Shown here in pieces: positions 10,961 to 23,384 of a stretch of 64,000 nt of DNA. The stretch is from assembly GCF_016801865.2 (NCBI RefSeq), contig NC_068937.1, positions 121,183,225-121,247,224 of the forward strand. The letters are read 5' to 3'. The DNA is from Culex pipiens pallens (lineage: Eukaryota; Arthropoda; Insecta; Diptera; Culicidae). Position numbers and translations under genes: made by a program. Under the pieces are notes generated by a model that saw nothing but the letters and a program-made list of their open reading frames with translations, had not been told where the DNA came from and ran no database searches. The stretch's first letter is position 1, and each line of letters begins with the position of its first letter.

Positions 10961-12193
10961 ATCAGATTTTAACACGCAAAGCTAATTCCAAGCATGACTC
11001 TTGATAAATTTTGTAATAGAAAGTTCAATTGACAGTCAGTTTTGTTTCGTTATCATCCTGTTATCTCAGGATGTGCAAGTGTCCAATTAATATCGCGCTC
11101 TAGGGAACACTTCAGTGCCTTATCAGTACCAACACCTGAAACCATATTATCATGAGCTTTCTAGAAACTTTTGAGAATGACTAATAAGGATAGTAAAACT
11201 CATTTCTGATGACTAATTGTTTTCAATTTATTGTTTAAAATTTATTCTAACATTAAGTCATATTGAACCAAATGTTGGCACATTTAAGGTAAGCCAATTT
11301 AGGATCTTCCAGCAACCGACAAACACTCGTCGTTATCGGCCTTGCATTTGCTCTGTTGCACACCTGTGTTTGCTTAATGATTTTCAAATAAAATGTGGTC
11401 GGATGTTTTCCCTTTTTTTCGTCACCACCAATAAAACTTTCGTCCGCAGCCTTACACTTTTGCGTCATTTACGGGTAAACCTTTTGGAGTAAACATAAAA
11501 ATAATAATTGTCGCACCGCCGCCACGCGCTTAATGAGAAATACACGCCGGGACTTAGAGGCTACGTGCAACAACGCGCGGTGTAGCAACTCTGTTTGTTT
11601 AGTTACTCAGTTTCGGGGTAAATGCGATAAGAAAAGTGCAGCGGATTGAAGTGGCGGCGACATTGCAGGAAGCAGTTGTTTGATTCGAAACCAATTTCCT
11701 AGCTTTGGAAAATTGATGATTTTAATAAATTTGAACTGAAACCAACTATGTTGACTTCAAATAAGAGTGTTTTAATGACAGCTAACCAACTGACGCAAAC
11801 ACGCTTATACACCTTACTGCTTTTGTTTGAAATGTGAAGCACACGCTAGGGAAGAATGGAGAATTAAAGATATTTTTTTAAATTTATTTGTTTTGATTAA
11901 AATTGAACAAAATGCTGGAAAATTATCATAAAAGAAAAACTTTAATGAAAGTCTAAGAACTAGTGGGTTGTGCCCTAAGCTGTGCCGGTGTTGTAGCGTA
12001 AGATGATATATTACATCATCTGGATGAGAAGATGTCGTCATCTGACTGGGCTTTCTGACTTACTTTTGCGACAAGGTGACGCACTCGTATGAGTGCAGCT
12101 GTGAACATTAGATACAAGGGTATTTCCCCTCAAACAATTCTGCTTGCAGTACATTTCATACATTGTTCTACCAGTGAAATTGTTTTAAAACTA
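10961..12193. other. Non-repetitive intronic or intergenic sequence
   Basis: No coding frame with recognisable product. A GC-richer island at about 11510-11700 stands out from AT-rich flanks and could be regulatory. Confidence 0.35.
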
Positions 12194-12414
12194 CACAGAA
12201 AAAATGATGATAATATTCATCAGGAAATTGTGACAGATTTTGTGGCTAAAAAATGATGAATTTTACCCCAGAAAATGATGAATTTTCATCAGTTTTTGAT
12301 GATTATTCATCAGGTTCACATTTTTACACATTTTTTACGGAATATTACCCAAAAAAGAGGTAATATTCAACCTACCAAATTTTCAACATTCCAAAATTCA
12401 ACTTTTTTTCTGTG
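12194..12414. mobile_element. Small MITE, CACAGAAAAAA ends
   Basis: Terminal words cacagaaaaaatg and ttttttctgtg face each other 221 bp apart, with repeated gatgaat..cat motifs within. Length and lack of coding match a MITE; the end sequence resembles the TA-flanked element at 9545. Confidence 0.55.
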
Positions 12415-13702
12415 ATTAAGAAATAATTTGAAAAGTAACTGATTTCATTGAACTGAAACTTTCATAGCTTTCACACCAACATCTACAAATGGTCACTATC
12501 TACCGAAATTACCCAAAGTTGAGCCGGAACGAAAATTGTCCAAATCAATATTTACTTCGGCACTGGCATTCCACTTTAACTGGACACTGCACACGTGAAC
12601 CGTTCATAACTGCTCGAGATTTAATAGAATTTTTGATGTCGACCTCCCGCATGTGGTTGGAAAGCCTCGCGTAAATATTTAATCGTTTACTTATCTCTTT
12701 ATTATTGACAAATCTGGAGCAAAAAAAAAACGAAAGGAGTTACATAAAAAAATAAACATGATTGAAAATAAAATGACATCTTTTCCATGAAAATAAAATG
12801 AAAATTGTAAACTAAAAATCGATCTTCAAAACAAGTCTATGGTGCAGAATCACTCTATGCTCAGAGTACGTGCGGAAATCTGTTGCCAATTGAACTACAC
12901 CCGTGCAGCTTGAACATCATCACCGTCACCCTCCGAAAGCATATCCATTAACATCAATTAGCACCAATTGACCAAGTTAGATCGAAAATGATCGCATCGG
13001 TTTTGATAAATAAATAGAAATCTAGTTGACGATGCGCTGATGTTAGATGTCGTACCAGGAGTGACGGCTCAGATTTACTGTCAACGCCGAGGCCGTCGCT
13101 GTGTAATCAGAAATTATTATCTCCATAAAATTCCTGCATCAGCACATGCGACACATTATCGATTACCTTCATTTTATCTGGTCCCATTCGGTTAGTTTTG
13201 GTTGAAAGGGTGACAAAGTGTCGCAGCAGGCCGGTGGCAAGTGCTCGATTTTATTTACGACCTGTCACGTGCGGCGTCGTGCTCGATCATCGCGCAGCAC
13301 GCGTCCGAAACGTGCTCGAATGTTTCGATGTTTCGAGCCGTTATGCAACAATTTTTGCCAACTTTCGACGCGCGATCAATTGTTGTTTTGTTTTTACTGC
13401 GTACTTTACACACTTTTCGAGCAGTGAATACTAATCGATCGGTTACGACTGAAGTCGCGGGGGTGGTCGGTCCACTAAATTTGGCAAGCCTGATAGGAGA
13501 ATCAGCCTTGAAATAATTGTTGCTCGCGACCCATGAATGGCAAAACAAATCGATTACTCACCTGTTTATTGTGCTACGACTTGCAAACGTTTGTTTAGAG
13601 ATCATGAAAAGTTGAGAAAATTGTAGCTTATAATCTGACTAAATTGCTGCCAACGTGTAGCTAAACAAACTGTCAGCCAACACGCTTATTTTTTAGCGTA
13701 TA
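12415..13702. other. Mostly unique sequence with GC-rich island
   Basis: About 13060-13500 is GC-rich and opens overlapping short frames in several registers on both strands. That reflects composition; none resembles a known family. It may be a regulatory or untranslated segment of desaturase 1. Confidence 0.3.
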
Positions 13703-13940
13703 CACTCAACCCCCGGTGGTTGGTCACTTTTTCGTTTGACACTTTTTTAGTTTGTACCCCGCTGGTTGGTCAAAGTCAAACTAAAAAGTGACGAACTGTC
13801 ACTTTTTACACGGCGCTCACGCAAACTATCAAAACAAACGTTTGATAGTGTGTGTGAACTCCGTGTAAAAGGGGTGTCAAACTAAAAAGTGACCCCGTTC
13901 GTTTGACAACAGTTGGTGTCAAACCATCGGGGTTTGAGTG
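13703..13940. mobile_element. TA-flanked MITE, CACTCAACCCC ends
   Basis: Imperfect terminal inverted repeats cactcaacccccggtggttg and the complement ending at 13940 are bracketed by TA (13701-13702, 13941-13942). Internal copies of gtcaaactaaaaagtgac are repeated and inverted. 238 bp, no coding. Confidence 0.75.
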
Positions 13941-14360
13941 TACAAAATTGTGGCATGATAAAAATAAAAATAAAACAATAAGTCTTCATTCTTTTCCAGA
14001 ATTCACACTGCGACCTTGACGGAAACAGGGAATGTTTGTTGACATTTTTTTTCGAGCCTTGTCGCAACATCATTACATCATTATTAGTCAATTAACCGCA
14101 TGACTGAAAACCAAATAAACAAGAGCTCAACCTAAGCAACCCGTTCTAGCGTTCTACCGCCATGTTTACTTAGATCGTCCATAATGGCGGCGGACGGACG
14201 GCGCGACAACAAGCGCGATAAACAAAACAAACATACGTGCTTTGTTTACTGTTTGGTCTTTGAGTCATTAAACTTTAGTGGGCACAGCAGCACAGGATAT
14301 GAACCATCACCACCCACATTAACTCAGTGCGGACGTTACGCATCGGCGGCCGTTACTGAT

Positions 14361-14590
14361 CGTGTGGTCCGCCCTAGAACCGCCCTGGCGAACCGAGGGC
14401 GGGCCGCCTGGGCGGTTGAAATTTGACATTTGAAATTTTTCAATTTCGTCCGCCCTCCATCCGCCTTGGCGTGCCATGGGCGCATCGCCTGGGCGGTTCA
14501 AACTGATCGCTGAAATGTTTCAATATCGTTCGCCCATCAACCGCCGCGGCGAGCCAAAGGCTGATTGCCGTGGCGGTTTGCATCTGAAGG
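14361..14590. repeat. GC-rich palindromic 80-bp tandem repeat (left cluster)
   Basis: Three units begin gtccgccct (14367), gtccgccct (14448) and gttcgccca (14528), a period of 80-81 bp. Each unit starts with an imperfect palindrome in which accgcc/ctggcg faces cgcctgggcggtt, followed by an AT-rich spacer. A related GC-rich cluster lies at 16190-16712 in opposite sense. Confidence 0.75.
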
Positions 14591-16189
14591 AATTTATTTC
14601 GAATTTGACATTTCAGTCAGTTTTCAACGAGCTTCGGTGGGTGTTGTTATTTAATCGGCGGCTGCTGATTTTCGTTGTTAAATTTGTGTTGGGAGAAGTG
14701 TTGTGTTGTTTAGATTGTTTACTTATGTAAACAAACAGTTGAAAGTGCGTTTGAAATAGTGATTGAAGGTTGTTTTGCAAGAATAATCGTTATTGTTGGT
14801 GTAATTTATGTGACACCCCTTATAAATATTGTTGGCAGATGTGCAAACATTTGGAATACTTAGAATTTGATATGTTTCATTGTTGTTATGATTTGATTTG
14901 TTCTTATTTGTATGTTTGTATGGAAATTTGGTGTACATTTTGGTAAAAAGTATATCTTTCCCAGGGAAACCTCTTGAAGAGTATCGAGGTGGCATTTACA
15001 AAGCGGATTTTGTGCCAATGTTTACTCAATTAATGTTAATGTTTTTTTGTGTGAATGTTAACACTCCAAAGGTTGCGGGTTCAGTGCCAGCAGTGGAGGC
15101 AATTAGTGGTGCAGCAGCGATTTTTGTCTTTCTTTTGTTTGACGTTTTTTAGGTGTGCATGATGCAGGACATGGGTAGGAAGTCATTTCAATTATTTTCA
15201 ATTATCAGTTCAGCGGCAACAATATCATTAAAAATTTTGTTTTATTTTTTATACAGCTTCCTGGATCATTTATAAATGAACTGCTTATATGTATTTATCT
15301 ATTCTTCATTTGATTTATTTGGATGTTTATATCATTCCTATTCCTTGTCCTTTTTTCTACCATTCCTCCATACCATATATGATCAAATTTCATGGACTAA
15401 CGACAGTTACTGAAATAGCAATGGAACCATCTGAAGAATTTGTCTTTAAAATATAATTATCTTTCTTCCAGCTTCCGGGAATCTTCTTCAATTTTAATGC
15501 CTACATTTATCTATTCACTAGATGATTTATTTAAATGTTTATATCCTTCCTTATCCTATTCCTTTTCTTTCAGCAATGGAACCATCTGGAGCATTTGTCT
15601 TTTTAATTAAAGTTGTTTGTTTTGCAGCTTCCCGGAATCATCTTTAAATTTACTGTATTTATCTTTTCACTGTAAGATTTATTTTTATATTCATATCTAC
15701 CATTCCCCCATACAATATATGATCAAATTGAATGACAAGAAAGAACATGGGGTGTAATCTACTAGGATACTTTCTTCGGATTAGCTGCGCTTGTGTTTTA
15801 TTAGATTAGAGTATGAATTGTTAACATTCAATACGTTGACTGTTTATATGTAAGTACCAATAGTACATGAACATTTTAAATAATTTAGTTTTTAAGAATT
15901 AGTTAAAGAATTATTTTTATTTGCAGGAAATGGAAAATCTTCGCAACAAGTTTGCTTATCAATATATTATTTTGTTTCTTTATTTTTTTCATCATTTCAC
16001 CTCAGTGAACTAACAACGCACGTAAGATGTATTGAGAACAATTTTTTTTTGAAAATTATGTTTTTTTTTCATATTTTTGTTTTATTTCTAAATTTTAGCA
16101 CACAAGAATCTACAAAGATCTGCATTTCTATATAAGGCACTTTATGTTTTTTTCAGTTTTAGATGAACTTGAAAAAACACTATCAGAAT
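14591..16189. other. AT-rich interior between GC-rich clusters
   Basis: It contains three degenerate copies of a unit starting gcttcc[tgc]gga (near 15257, 15471, 15630) and sharing atttatctattc and atatgatcaaatt, so part is a tandem repeat of about 160-215 bp. 15742-15815 is an inverted relative of the retroposon-like repeat at 6 kb. No gene seen. Confidence 0.45.
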
Positions 16190-16712
16190 CCTGAAGGAAC
16201 CTGAACGGGTATTCTGCGTGGGCGGATGAAATATGTATGAATGGCGCATCAAGGGCGAGCCAAGGCGGTTGGGGCTTTTTGGGCGGATGAACTTTATATA
16301 GGGGGCGACCCGCTGGCGGACCATCTTACAGGGGCGGACGAACCGTATATGAAAGGCGAGTCGAGGGCGAGCCGCGGCGGTTGGGGCTTTTTAGGCGGAT
16401 GAACTTTCTATGGGAGGCGTATCGAGGGCGACTTGCTGGCGGACCATCCTATAGGGGCGGTTGAACCATACAAAACGGCGTATGTGGGGCGGATGAACGG
16501 CGGGTGAAACATTTCAAGGCAAACCTGGGCGACCCCGGGGCGAGTCGCTGGCGGACCAACGTCACGATAAAAAAAAACTGATCGTGCGCCAAATTGTTGC
16601 AAATTTTATCCACCAGCGGGTCGCCCGTGGTCCGCCAAATCAAACGCAGGCGGATCGCCAGAGCGGTTTGGCGGTCCACCAGCGAACCGCCGGCGGGCTG
16701 CCCAGTCAATGT
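16190..16712. repeat. GGCGG-rich tandem repeat (right cluster)
   Basis: The phrase ggcggttggggctttt recurs at 16264 and 16376, and gctggcggaccatc near 16311 and 16435, giving a period of about 112-124 bp. It shares ccgcggcg and ggcggttgaac-type words with the cluster at 14361-14590 but mainly in inverse sense. The pair could be the terminal arms of one foldback-type element. Confidence 0.65.
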
Positions 16713-17339
16713 GGGCATGTTGGGGACAAAAAGACAAAAATCTGCTCGTAACGCGTCCGATTGTTGTGATGATTGACAGTTGTAGATGGGGCAAGCAGGT
16801 TAGGTTTTTATCACTGTCCGCCGACCGAATTAGGCACCTGGGGCAATCTATGAATGCGATAAGAACGGAAACGTGCCCGATGCGTGTCATTGTGTGCTTA
16901 TCAGACGAGTTTGTTGTGAAATATCAAGAATATTTTTTTGAAAAAAGGTAGAAAAAATATTGCACACTATTTTTGAACAAAATCAGAATGGTTTAATTTC
17001 TGAGTGTTTACTTTTTTACTGATTGATATTTAAACTATAAGGCCGTTGGAAATATTTTTTTTCCAGCTAATAGATATCAATCCATCACATGGCGGTGCAA
17101 CGCAGATATCGCGTGTCCCTATCAATTTCCCATCCACCTATTCCCACTCTATCTGTTCCGATAGTCATCATTTGCCTCCCGTGACTCAAACTAGGTGTAA
17201 GTCCAATCTAGTGGTGCCACTCCCATCGCGCTCTAATTACGACAAATGTGTTTACATTAGTACCAAGTTGCCAGTCGACGCAATTATTTGATAATCTCAA
17301 TCTCAATTGGTTCTATCGATTTTCCTTCTCGTTCAACAG
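16713..17339 (+). other. Sequence upstream of desaturase 1 coding exon
   Basis: No coding match. It ends in a clear polypyrimidine tract and acceptor (ttctcgttcaacag, AG at 17338-17339), which implies an intron upstream of the start-codon exon. Confidence 0.6.
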
Positions 17340-17394
17340 CTGGTGACCGCAAGCCCCGTAGTTGGAACATTCGCGACCGCACACGGGACAGAAA
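17340..17394 (+). other. 5-prime UTR part of desaturase 1 exon
   Basis: 55 nt lie between the acceptor at 17339 and the ATG at 17395. An in-frame ATG also exists at 17362 and would add 11 residues. The ATG at 17395 is preferred because it has the better context (gaaaatggc) and begins the hydrophilic N-terminus usual for the family. Confidence 0.55.
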
Positions 17395-20300
17395 ATGGCA
17401 CCAGACATTGCGGATCCAGTCGTTCCGGTTGGCAACACTGACGACAGCTGTCAAAGCACCAGGCAGCGCGTTCCCGCCCACGCCCACGACGACAATAATA
17501 ACCAAATAGAGAAGGGAAGTGCCATCGAAGCAAGCCATGAGGACCAGTTCCGGCCGGAAATCCGGTGGCCGGACTTTATCGCACAGCTGTTTCTGCATGT
17601 GGGATTCCTGATAGGCATTTGGCAGGTGGTAACACTGCAGGCCAAGCTGTACACAGTGTTATGGAGTGAGTAATGTTTGACATTTGCTGGTGACTCAAGC
17701 TTATTTATTTTTTTTCTTTTTAGCTGTAGTTTTAGTTTGGTGTTCCGGGGTTGGCATCACTGCCGGGGCTCACCGCCTCTGGTCGCACAAATCGTACAAA
17801 GCAAAGTGGCCTCTACGGGTGCTTTTAATGTTCCTTTTCACCATTTGTGGTCAGGTATGTTGGCTGTGATCCATTTCTCCAACAACCAAACGTCACAATG
17901 CTGTCATTTTCTTTCAGCGTGACGCCTACACGTGGGCACACGATCACCGGGTGCACCACAAGTACTCGGAGACGGACGCCGATCCGCACAATGCCAAGCG
18001 GGGCTTCTTCTTTGCGCACGTGGGTTGGGTGTTTCTGACGCCCCACCCGGAGGTGGTGGCGAAGCGCAAAATCATCGACATGAGTGACCTGGAGGCGGAC
18101 CCGATCGTCATGTGGCAGAAAAAGTAGGTTCCACTGAGCTTTTTGTTGTTGACTGGTTTAGCAGTGTTGGGTCTTGAAAAATTATCTATGTCTGAACTTG
18201 ACTGTTACCTTACCTCCCAGTCACGACGTTCTAGCAGGATTCTAGCAGAGTTCTTACAGAGCTGGATATTCTTAGAGCATTCTAGCAGAAATGTTCTATC
18301 GTTCTAGCAGGATTCTGACAGAACCAGCTCTGCTAGAATATTTCGTGACTGGGCTTTACCATTGTCTTCTTTGATTTTTAAGAAACAATAACCCAGTTAA
18401 CTCAATCTGAATTCTGAAACGGAATCTAATTAGAATCGTATACAAATTACGTTTCAAACGCAACAACCGGTTCCGTGTTCGAACCGGTTTTTGCGTTTGG
18501 AACGGAATTTCTATACGATTCTAATTAGATTCCGTTTCAGAATTCGGATTGATTTGACTGGGAAGACTTTATGTTGAAGGTACGGTTGAAATAGAGCTTT
18601 ATGACGTTTCGCGTACACACACTAGCGCACCATTTGATTTTGCTGGCCGGACAAAATTTAACCTCACTTTTTTTCGTGTACGTACACGCAATACATGCGC
18701 ACGTAAATAACTCTATTACCAGCCCTCTGTCACGACGGCCATGTTTATGAAACCTAAATGTTCGACGTGAACATGAAGACAACAAAGAAGATGAAGATCG
18801 CGTTTGCTGTCAACATTTGAAAATAAACAAACCTTACCACGCGGCATAATTTCATAATGTTGAAATGATTTCCATGAAAAAATAACGACACTGGACGGAT
18901 TTCCAAACACAAGTTCCCGAAGGACCCTATCCGCCAGAGACTATGGATAAATGCCCCGCGAAATTGCGATAAAGACGGTTTTGCAAGTTAGAAATTCAGA
19001 TTTGTTCGAACCACTTCGCGATGAACTTCTTGTGATTCCACAAAAGATCGGATTCTACACAAGCACGCGATTCCTCCGATTCCCTGTGCGAGTCGACAGC
19101 GGGAGTGGGCCAGTCCTCGGAGAAGGTTATCGAAGGATGCTTGGAAAGACCAGCTCCGCCACAATCACCGGAATCACGGATGTTTCTGCACTTGGTTGGT
19201 TAATCCCTGCCGGAGATTGCAGCGAGTTGTTCGGAAGGATCTACAGCGGAACTTGGCCAGTCCCCGGTCCAGTACTACCCGGCAAATCTTCCCGGTCAAT
19301 CGGAAGCAACTGTTCTCACCTTTTTTCGTAACAGATTTGCACACACAAAAAGTGATATTTCTTGAAGATTTGGTGTAAACAAACAGACAACACCAACACT
19401 GCTACACACACAGAGCCCACGCAGCAGTATTAGTGAAGAGCCCACGGTAAACAACGTGGGCTCTTCACTAATACTACTACGTGGGCTCTTCGAGGTTTTG
19501 GTGACTGTCAAACGTTCTAGCCATTTACAGTGGTGCCAGAGGGTTGGAAATTACACTTCGGCAAACAAACAAACAAACTCGCACTTTTTGACCAAGGAGA
19601 TGAAGTAAGAAGAAGATTCACAATTCCGCATACTTTATTGCAAGATGCTTCAGGTAAACACCGAAAATTTGGTTGAAATTTTAAATAAACAAAAAGTGCT
19701 ATAAATCCTTTTATTTCATCTGTTTTCGATAAGAAGCCGATGAATTGAATCATTTTATAGGCGGTAGACTATTTTTCTTAGCTCCAAAATATATTTTCTG
19801 TTGAAAAATATTTTTGTTGCAAAATTGTCTTGCCTAATTTGTGTTCACCAATATCAGTGTCTTGAGTTTGTTTATCTTTTGCTCTTTGGTCTGACAGGGG
19901 GATTGGTAGCCAAACCCGCTTTGGTCTGTCAGTTTTGGTCTGTCAGCTTTATGCTGGATTTTGGTCTGACAACGCGGGGGATTGGCAGCCACACCCGTTT
20001 GTTTTTGACAGTTAGTCTGGTTTTTTTGTGTTTGCCTTGTTTGCGAGTTTGCCGCAATCAAGTTTGCGAGTTTGTTTGCGGTAGTGTAATAGCTACATTA
20101 ACTACATTTAAAAGTTGTGCTTAATTTACAATTCCCACCCTTTCAGGTATTACCTTCCTCTATTTGCACTGCTGGTCATTGGGCTCCCGGTGCTGGTCCC
20201 ATACTATTACTGGTCCGAAAACCTTTGGGTGGCCTTCTGGGTATGTTTCACGGTGCGATTCACCACAACGCTGAATATCGCCTTCTTCGTTAACAGCGTC

Positions 20301-20791
20301 GCGCACATGTTCGGGAACCGACCCTACGATAAGTATGCTTATCATCAGCCTGAGCTGTCGGAACTGTATTGATTTAACTTTATCTTCAAATAGAAACATC
20401 AGCCCGGTGGAGAACCTTCCGGTGGCCATTGCGGCGTTGGGCGAGGGTTGGCACAACTACCACCACGTGTTTCCGTGGGACTACAAAACGGGCGAACTGG
20501 GCAGTTACATGTTCAACGTGACGACCGGATTTATCGACGCGTTTGCCAAGCTGGGGTGGGCCTACGAACGTAAGTCGATTCCTTTTTTTTTAATGGTACG
20601 CCCCAACTCACAACTTTTAAATTTTAGGGAAATCAGTTTCACCGGATATTATCGAACGAAGGGCGGCCAAGTACGGCGATGGGACGCGCTTCCTCAGTGA
20701 CGATTGTGCCCATCGGGATCCGGTGTGGGGTTTTGGCGATACTGACATCGCCAAGGAGGACCTGGACGAAATTCTGCGAAGGCAAGAGTGA
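17395..20791 (+). CDS. Acyl-CoA delta-9 desaturase (desaturase 1)
   Basis: Six coding exons: 17395-17665, 17724-17854, 17918-18123, 20147-20332, 20394-20569 and 20628-20791, joining in frame to 377 aa, the usual family length. All introns are GT-AG; four are 58-63 bp and the third is 2.0 kb. The family comprises endoplasmic-reticulum membrane di-iron enzymes that put a double bond at carbon 9 of fatty acyl-CoA using cytochrome b5. Visible are box I HRLWSH after GITAGA, box II HDHRVHHK, the downstream DADPHNAKRGFFFAHVGW signature, NSVAH, and box III GEGWHNYHHVFPWDY, so every metal-binding histidine expected from the family is present. Hydrophobic pairs precede box I and follow box II (YYLPLFALLVIGLPVLVPYY). 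The tail is charged and hydrophilic. Substrate chain length cannot be read from sequence. The paralogue at 41690-56076 shares the first two intron positions. Confidence 0.95.
18216..18353. mobile_element. MITE in desaturase 1 intron 3 (CCCAGTCACGA ends)
   Basis: Ends cccagtcacga and tcgtgactggg are perfect inverted repeats 138 bp apart. Repeated ttctagcagga words fill the interior, making it largely palindromic. Confidence 0.7.
18392..18562. mobile_element. Palindromic MITE in desaturase 1 intron 3
   Basis: Arms starting cccagtt and closing gactggg pair through ctgaaacggaatctaattag with short interruptions. The centre contains aaccggttccgtgttcgaac. 171 bp, non-coding. Its end resembles the preceding MITE, suggesting a related family. 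Confidence 0.75.
18563..19412. other. Intron 3 sequence of desaturase 1
   Basis: Intronic. A 126-codon open stretch at 18951-19331 on + has no recognisable motif and no splice link to the flanking exons, so it is not called as a gene. Confidence 0.4.
19413..19488. repeat. 34-bp-arm hairpin, 8-nt loop
   Basis: The left arm starts gagcccacgcagcagtatta and the right arm ends in its complement. Arms are 34 bp with two mismatches around the loop gtaaacaa (19447-19454). It lies in intron 3 and would be transcribed with the gene. Confidence 0.85.
19489..20146. other. Remainder of desaturase 1 intron 3
   Basis: Contains ttggtctgaca/ttggtctgtca words repeated several times at 19880-19975 and paired gggggattgg(t/c)agcca phrases, suggesting a small decayed element. 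It ends in the acceptor accctttcag at 20146. Confidence 0.4.
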
Positions 20792-20986
20792 TGGAGGAAC
20801 GAGAAAAAGTGCTTTAATATAGTTTTAAGAAAAGTAGCAAAATACAACAAATAGATTGGAGCGAAGTATTTGGCGCATGCTTATGTTCAAATGCTATAGT
20901 TTCGTTCAGTAGAACATTAAAAACGCTTAGACCCAGTGTTTCCTTCAGAACGTGAAGCATGTTTTTTTTTTAAATAATGATGATGA

Positions 20987-20992
20987 AATAAA
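20987..20992 (+). terminator. Polyadenylation signal AATAAA, desaturase 1
   Basis: First canonical AATAAA after the stop codon, 196 bp downstream, within an A-rich tract. It is the likely 3-prime end signal. Confidence 0.55.
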
Positions 20993-21833
20993 CGACAAAC
21001 GAATAATATACGAATCTATCTATATTGTTTTGCTAGAAAGAGTTGGATTTTGGGATTTTTCGAAATTGAGCATACCTCTGCTTGTTTTAAACCAACATTG
21101 ATACTTTTTTAGGGAACTTGTTCTGCCAACTATTTTTTACAAAGTGATTGTTTCGAAAATCTTTTAAAATGTAATGGTGTAATGGCACAGGATTGAAAAA
21201 AAAATATTTATTAGGAACCTATTGGGCAACTTTTATTGTCAGATTGATGTAGAATTTTCCGTCCCGGGATTTCCCGAAAAAAATGTCCCGTTCCCCGGGA
21301 AAAATGTAAATTTCCCGGGAATTCCCGAAATACAAGCGGAAGTATACATTTTCATACCTTTTTGGCATAAATATTTTGAAATTTTACAGAAAAAATAGTT
21401 GTAAAACCTGATTTGATTTTATTCATTTCAATCAATTTCATGTCAAGGATAACATTTATTTCAGAAGCAATATTATTTGCTAGGCAACCAAAATTGCTCT
21501 ATTATAGAATGAATATTAACTATTTTTATTTTTGACAACATATTTTAAAGATTTTTTTGTTATATCATTTGAAAATAAGTTATTCACCTCTTCCAGCCAT
21601 GATCAAAATTGAGATTAGTTTAACATTTTTGTATACCTTGATAAAATTGAAAAAAAAAATGAATTAATATAATAATTGTATTTTTCAAACAGGGTTGTTC
21701 GAGAAGAGTTCAAGAAATTACTGTTTGAAGTTCTAAATTTATGAAGCACGTGAGCTACCATGGGCGTAAATATGAAAAAAATCATTTCAACCACTTTTAC
21801 ACTATGAAAATTATTTAAATCTATTTAATATAA
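20993..21833. other. Intergenic repeat-like sequence
   Basis: Contains a cccgggatttcccg/ttcccgggaattcccg cluster at 21263-21330, similar to those at 51398-51500 and 52852-52910. No gene. Confidence 0.45.
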
Positions 21834-22010
21834 GGGACCATCCATTAACAACGTAGACACTTTTTTGAAATCTCAGCCTACGCCCCCCCCCCATCGTGGA
21901 CAATTTCCATACAAATAAAATCTTTTTTGTATGGAGCGTGGGCAATTGCCAAGGCCCCGAACACCACCCCCTCGCCCCCTAAGGTGTCCACGTGATTTAT
22001 GGATAGTGCC
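21834..22010. mobile_element. TAA-flanked MITE, GGGACCATCCAT ends
   Basis: Terminal inverted repeats (gggaccatccattaacaacg opposite gtgatttatggatagtgcc) are bracketed by TAA (21831-21833, 22011-22013). The three-base TAA duplication is typical of PIF/Harbinger-type MITEs. A sister copy is at 35151-35303. Confidence 0.75.
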
Positions 22011-23384
22011 TAACTAAAATCATACCATACATGGAACCATGAAAAATCGTTAAAAAAAACAACTTCGTATCAAAAGAACTTTACACAAACAATGTAACCA
22101 TATTTCACAAACTCGCTTCCAATATTTAAACTTTTAGATATGATTTCATGGAAAAGCGTTTCAAGATAAATAGAGTTCGAAAACAGATTTTTAAGCCAAA
22201 TTAAATGATTATCTATTTATTCACAAGTTGAAAACTGGGTGCTGAATAGTGGTTCGCAAAACCGCCTCAATTTTGAACTGTCAAAGTGGAAACAATTTAC
22301 TGTTCGCCAAAAGTAGAGAGTATTGTTATCGATCATTACAAAAATGTTTTTTTTTCAAGAATGAGAAATTTGTGGCTTTTGAGGATCTGGAGTGGAAGTC
22401 AAGAAATCTTTAAAAAGTTGAAGTTGAGATCGTTATTTTTTTTTATAATTATGAATTGAAGTTGTTTATGGAGTCGATGCGGTTGTATCCATCCAGAAGC
22501 CTTAATCTCAATTTGAATCCGTTTGAAAACACACTGGTTTACAGAAAAATCTTCTCTGTTTGTTGGATCAGCTTCGCTAGAATTAGCGATCTTTTTCGCT
22601 GGACCAGGTCTGTAGGATTCCAAAATCAGCCAGAGAATTTATCTGTGACATCGCAGAATGACACTCTCGCCGCAGCTCTTCGTCATCCCGCATAAAAAAA
22701 TTATCAAAACTAGCCCAAATGAAACACCAATAACTTATTATAAAACAGCTCATTTACTAGTAAGAAAAAAGTCATGCTTGTGCTTTAGCAGCTTCCTACT
22801 TTCTAGATGTAAACAAAGTGGGATCATTCGAAAATCACGTTACACATTCGCTCTATTCATCACCCAGGTTGAAAATACTAATTCACATTATTTTTGCATG
22901 ATTTTTTTTTTTCATTTTCACTTTATGGTCACTGAGACAAATTTTGAAGGAATTTTATTGTTGTGGAGAATTGTTCTTAATTGTCCATACTTCAAATACT
23001 TCTCAACAAAAAATAATAATATTTTTTATTTGGTACAATTTGAAAGACAGAGCATAATAAAATTGAAAATTTATATATTTTCTCAAAGTTGCATGATTTT
23101 TTAACAAGCAGGTCAAGCCATTAATAGGGGGATGGCGTCGCTATTTTAAGACCAAGTTTTCCACTTTTTCCCTATCAAAATCGACTACTTTATCGACTTC
23201 ATTTTGCTGGGCGAGATAGGACGCCGTCTATTTTTAGACAATGACTCAGCACTTTTCCACTCTTGCAATTAAAAAAAACAGATGGCAGCACGATGTAACG
23301 CCACGTCCCTATTGCTCTTCACACTCATTTTGACCATTAAAGTTGCTGTTTTATACAATTCTGTTGCAAAATATCAATCAGAAA
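22011..23384. other. AT-rich intergenic sequence
   Basis: No gene recognised. The longest open stretch (22658-23104, +) is hydrophobic and low in complexity, with no family signature. Confidence 0.45.

Noticed and set aside
18951..19331. 126-codon open frame in desaturase 1 intron 3
   Set aside because: Does not splice to the flanking exons and has no family features.
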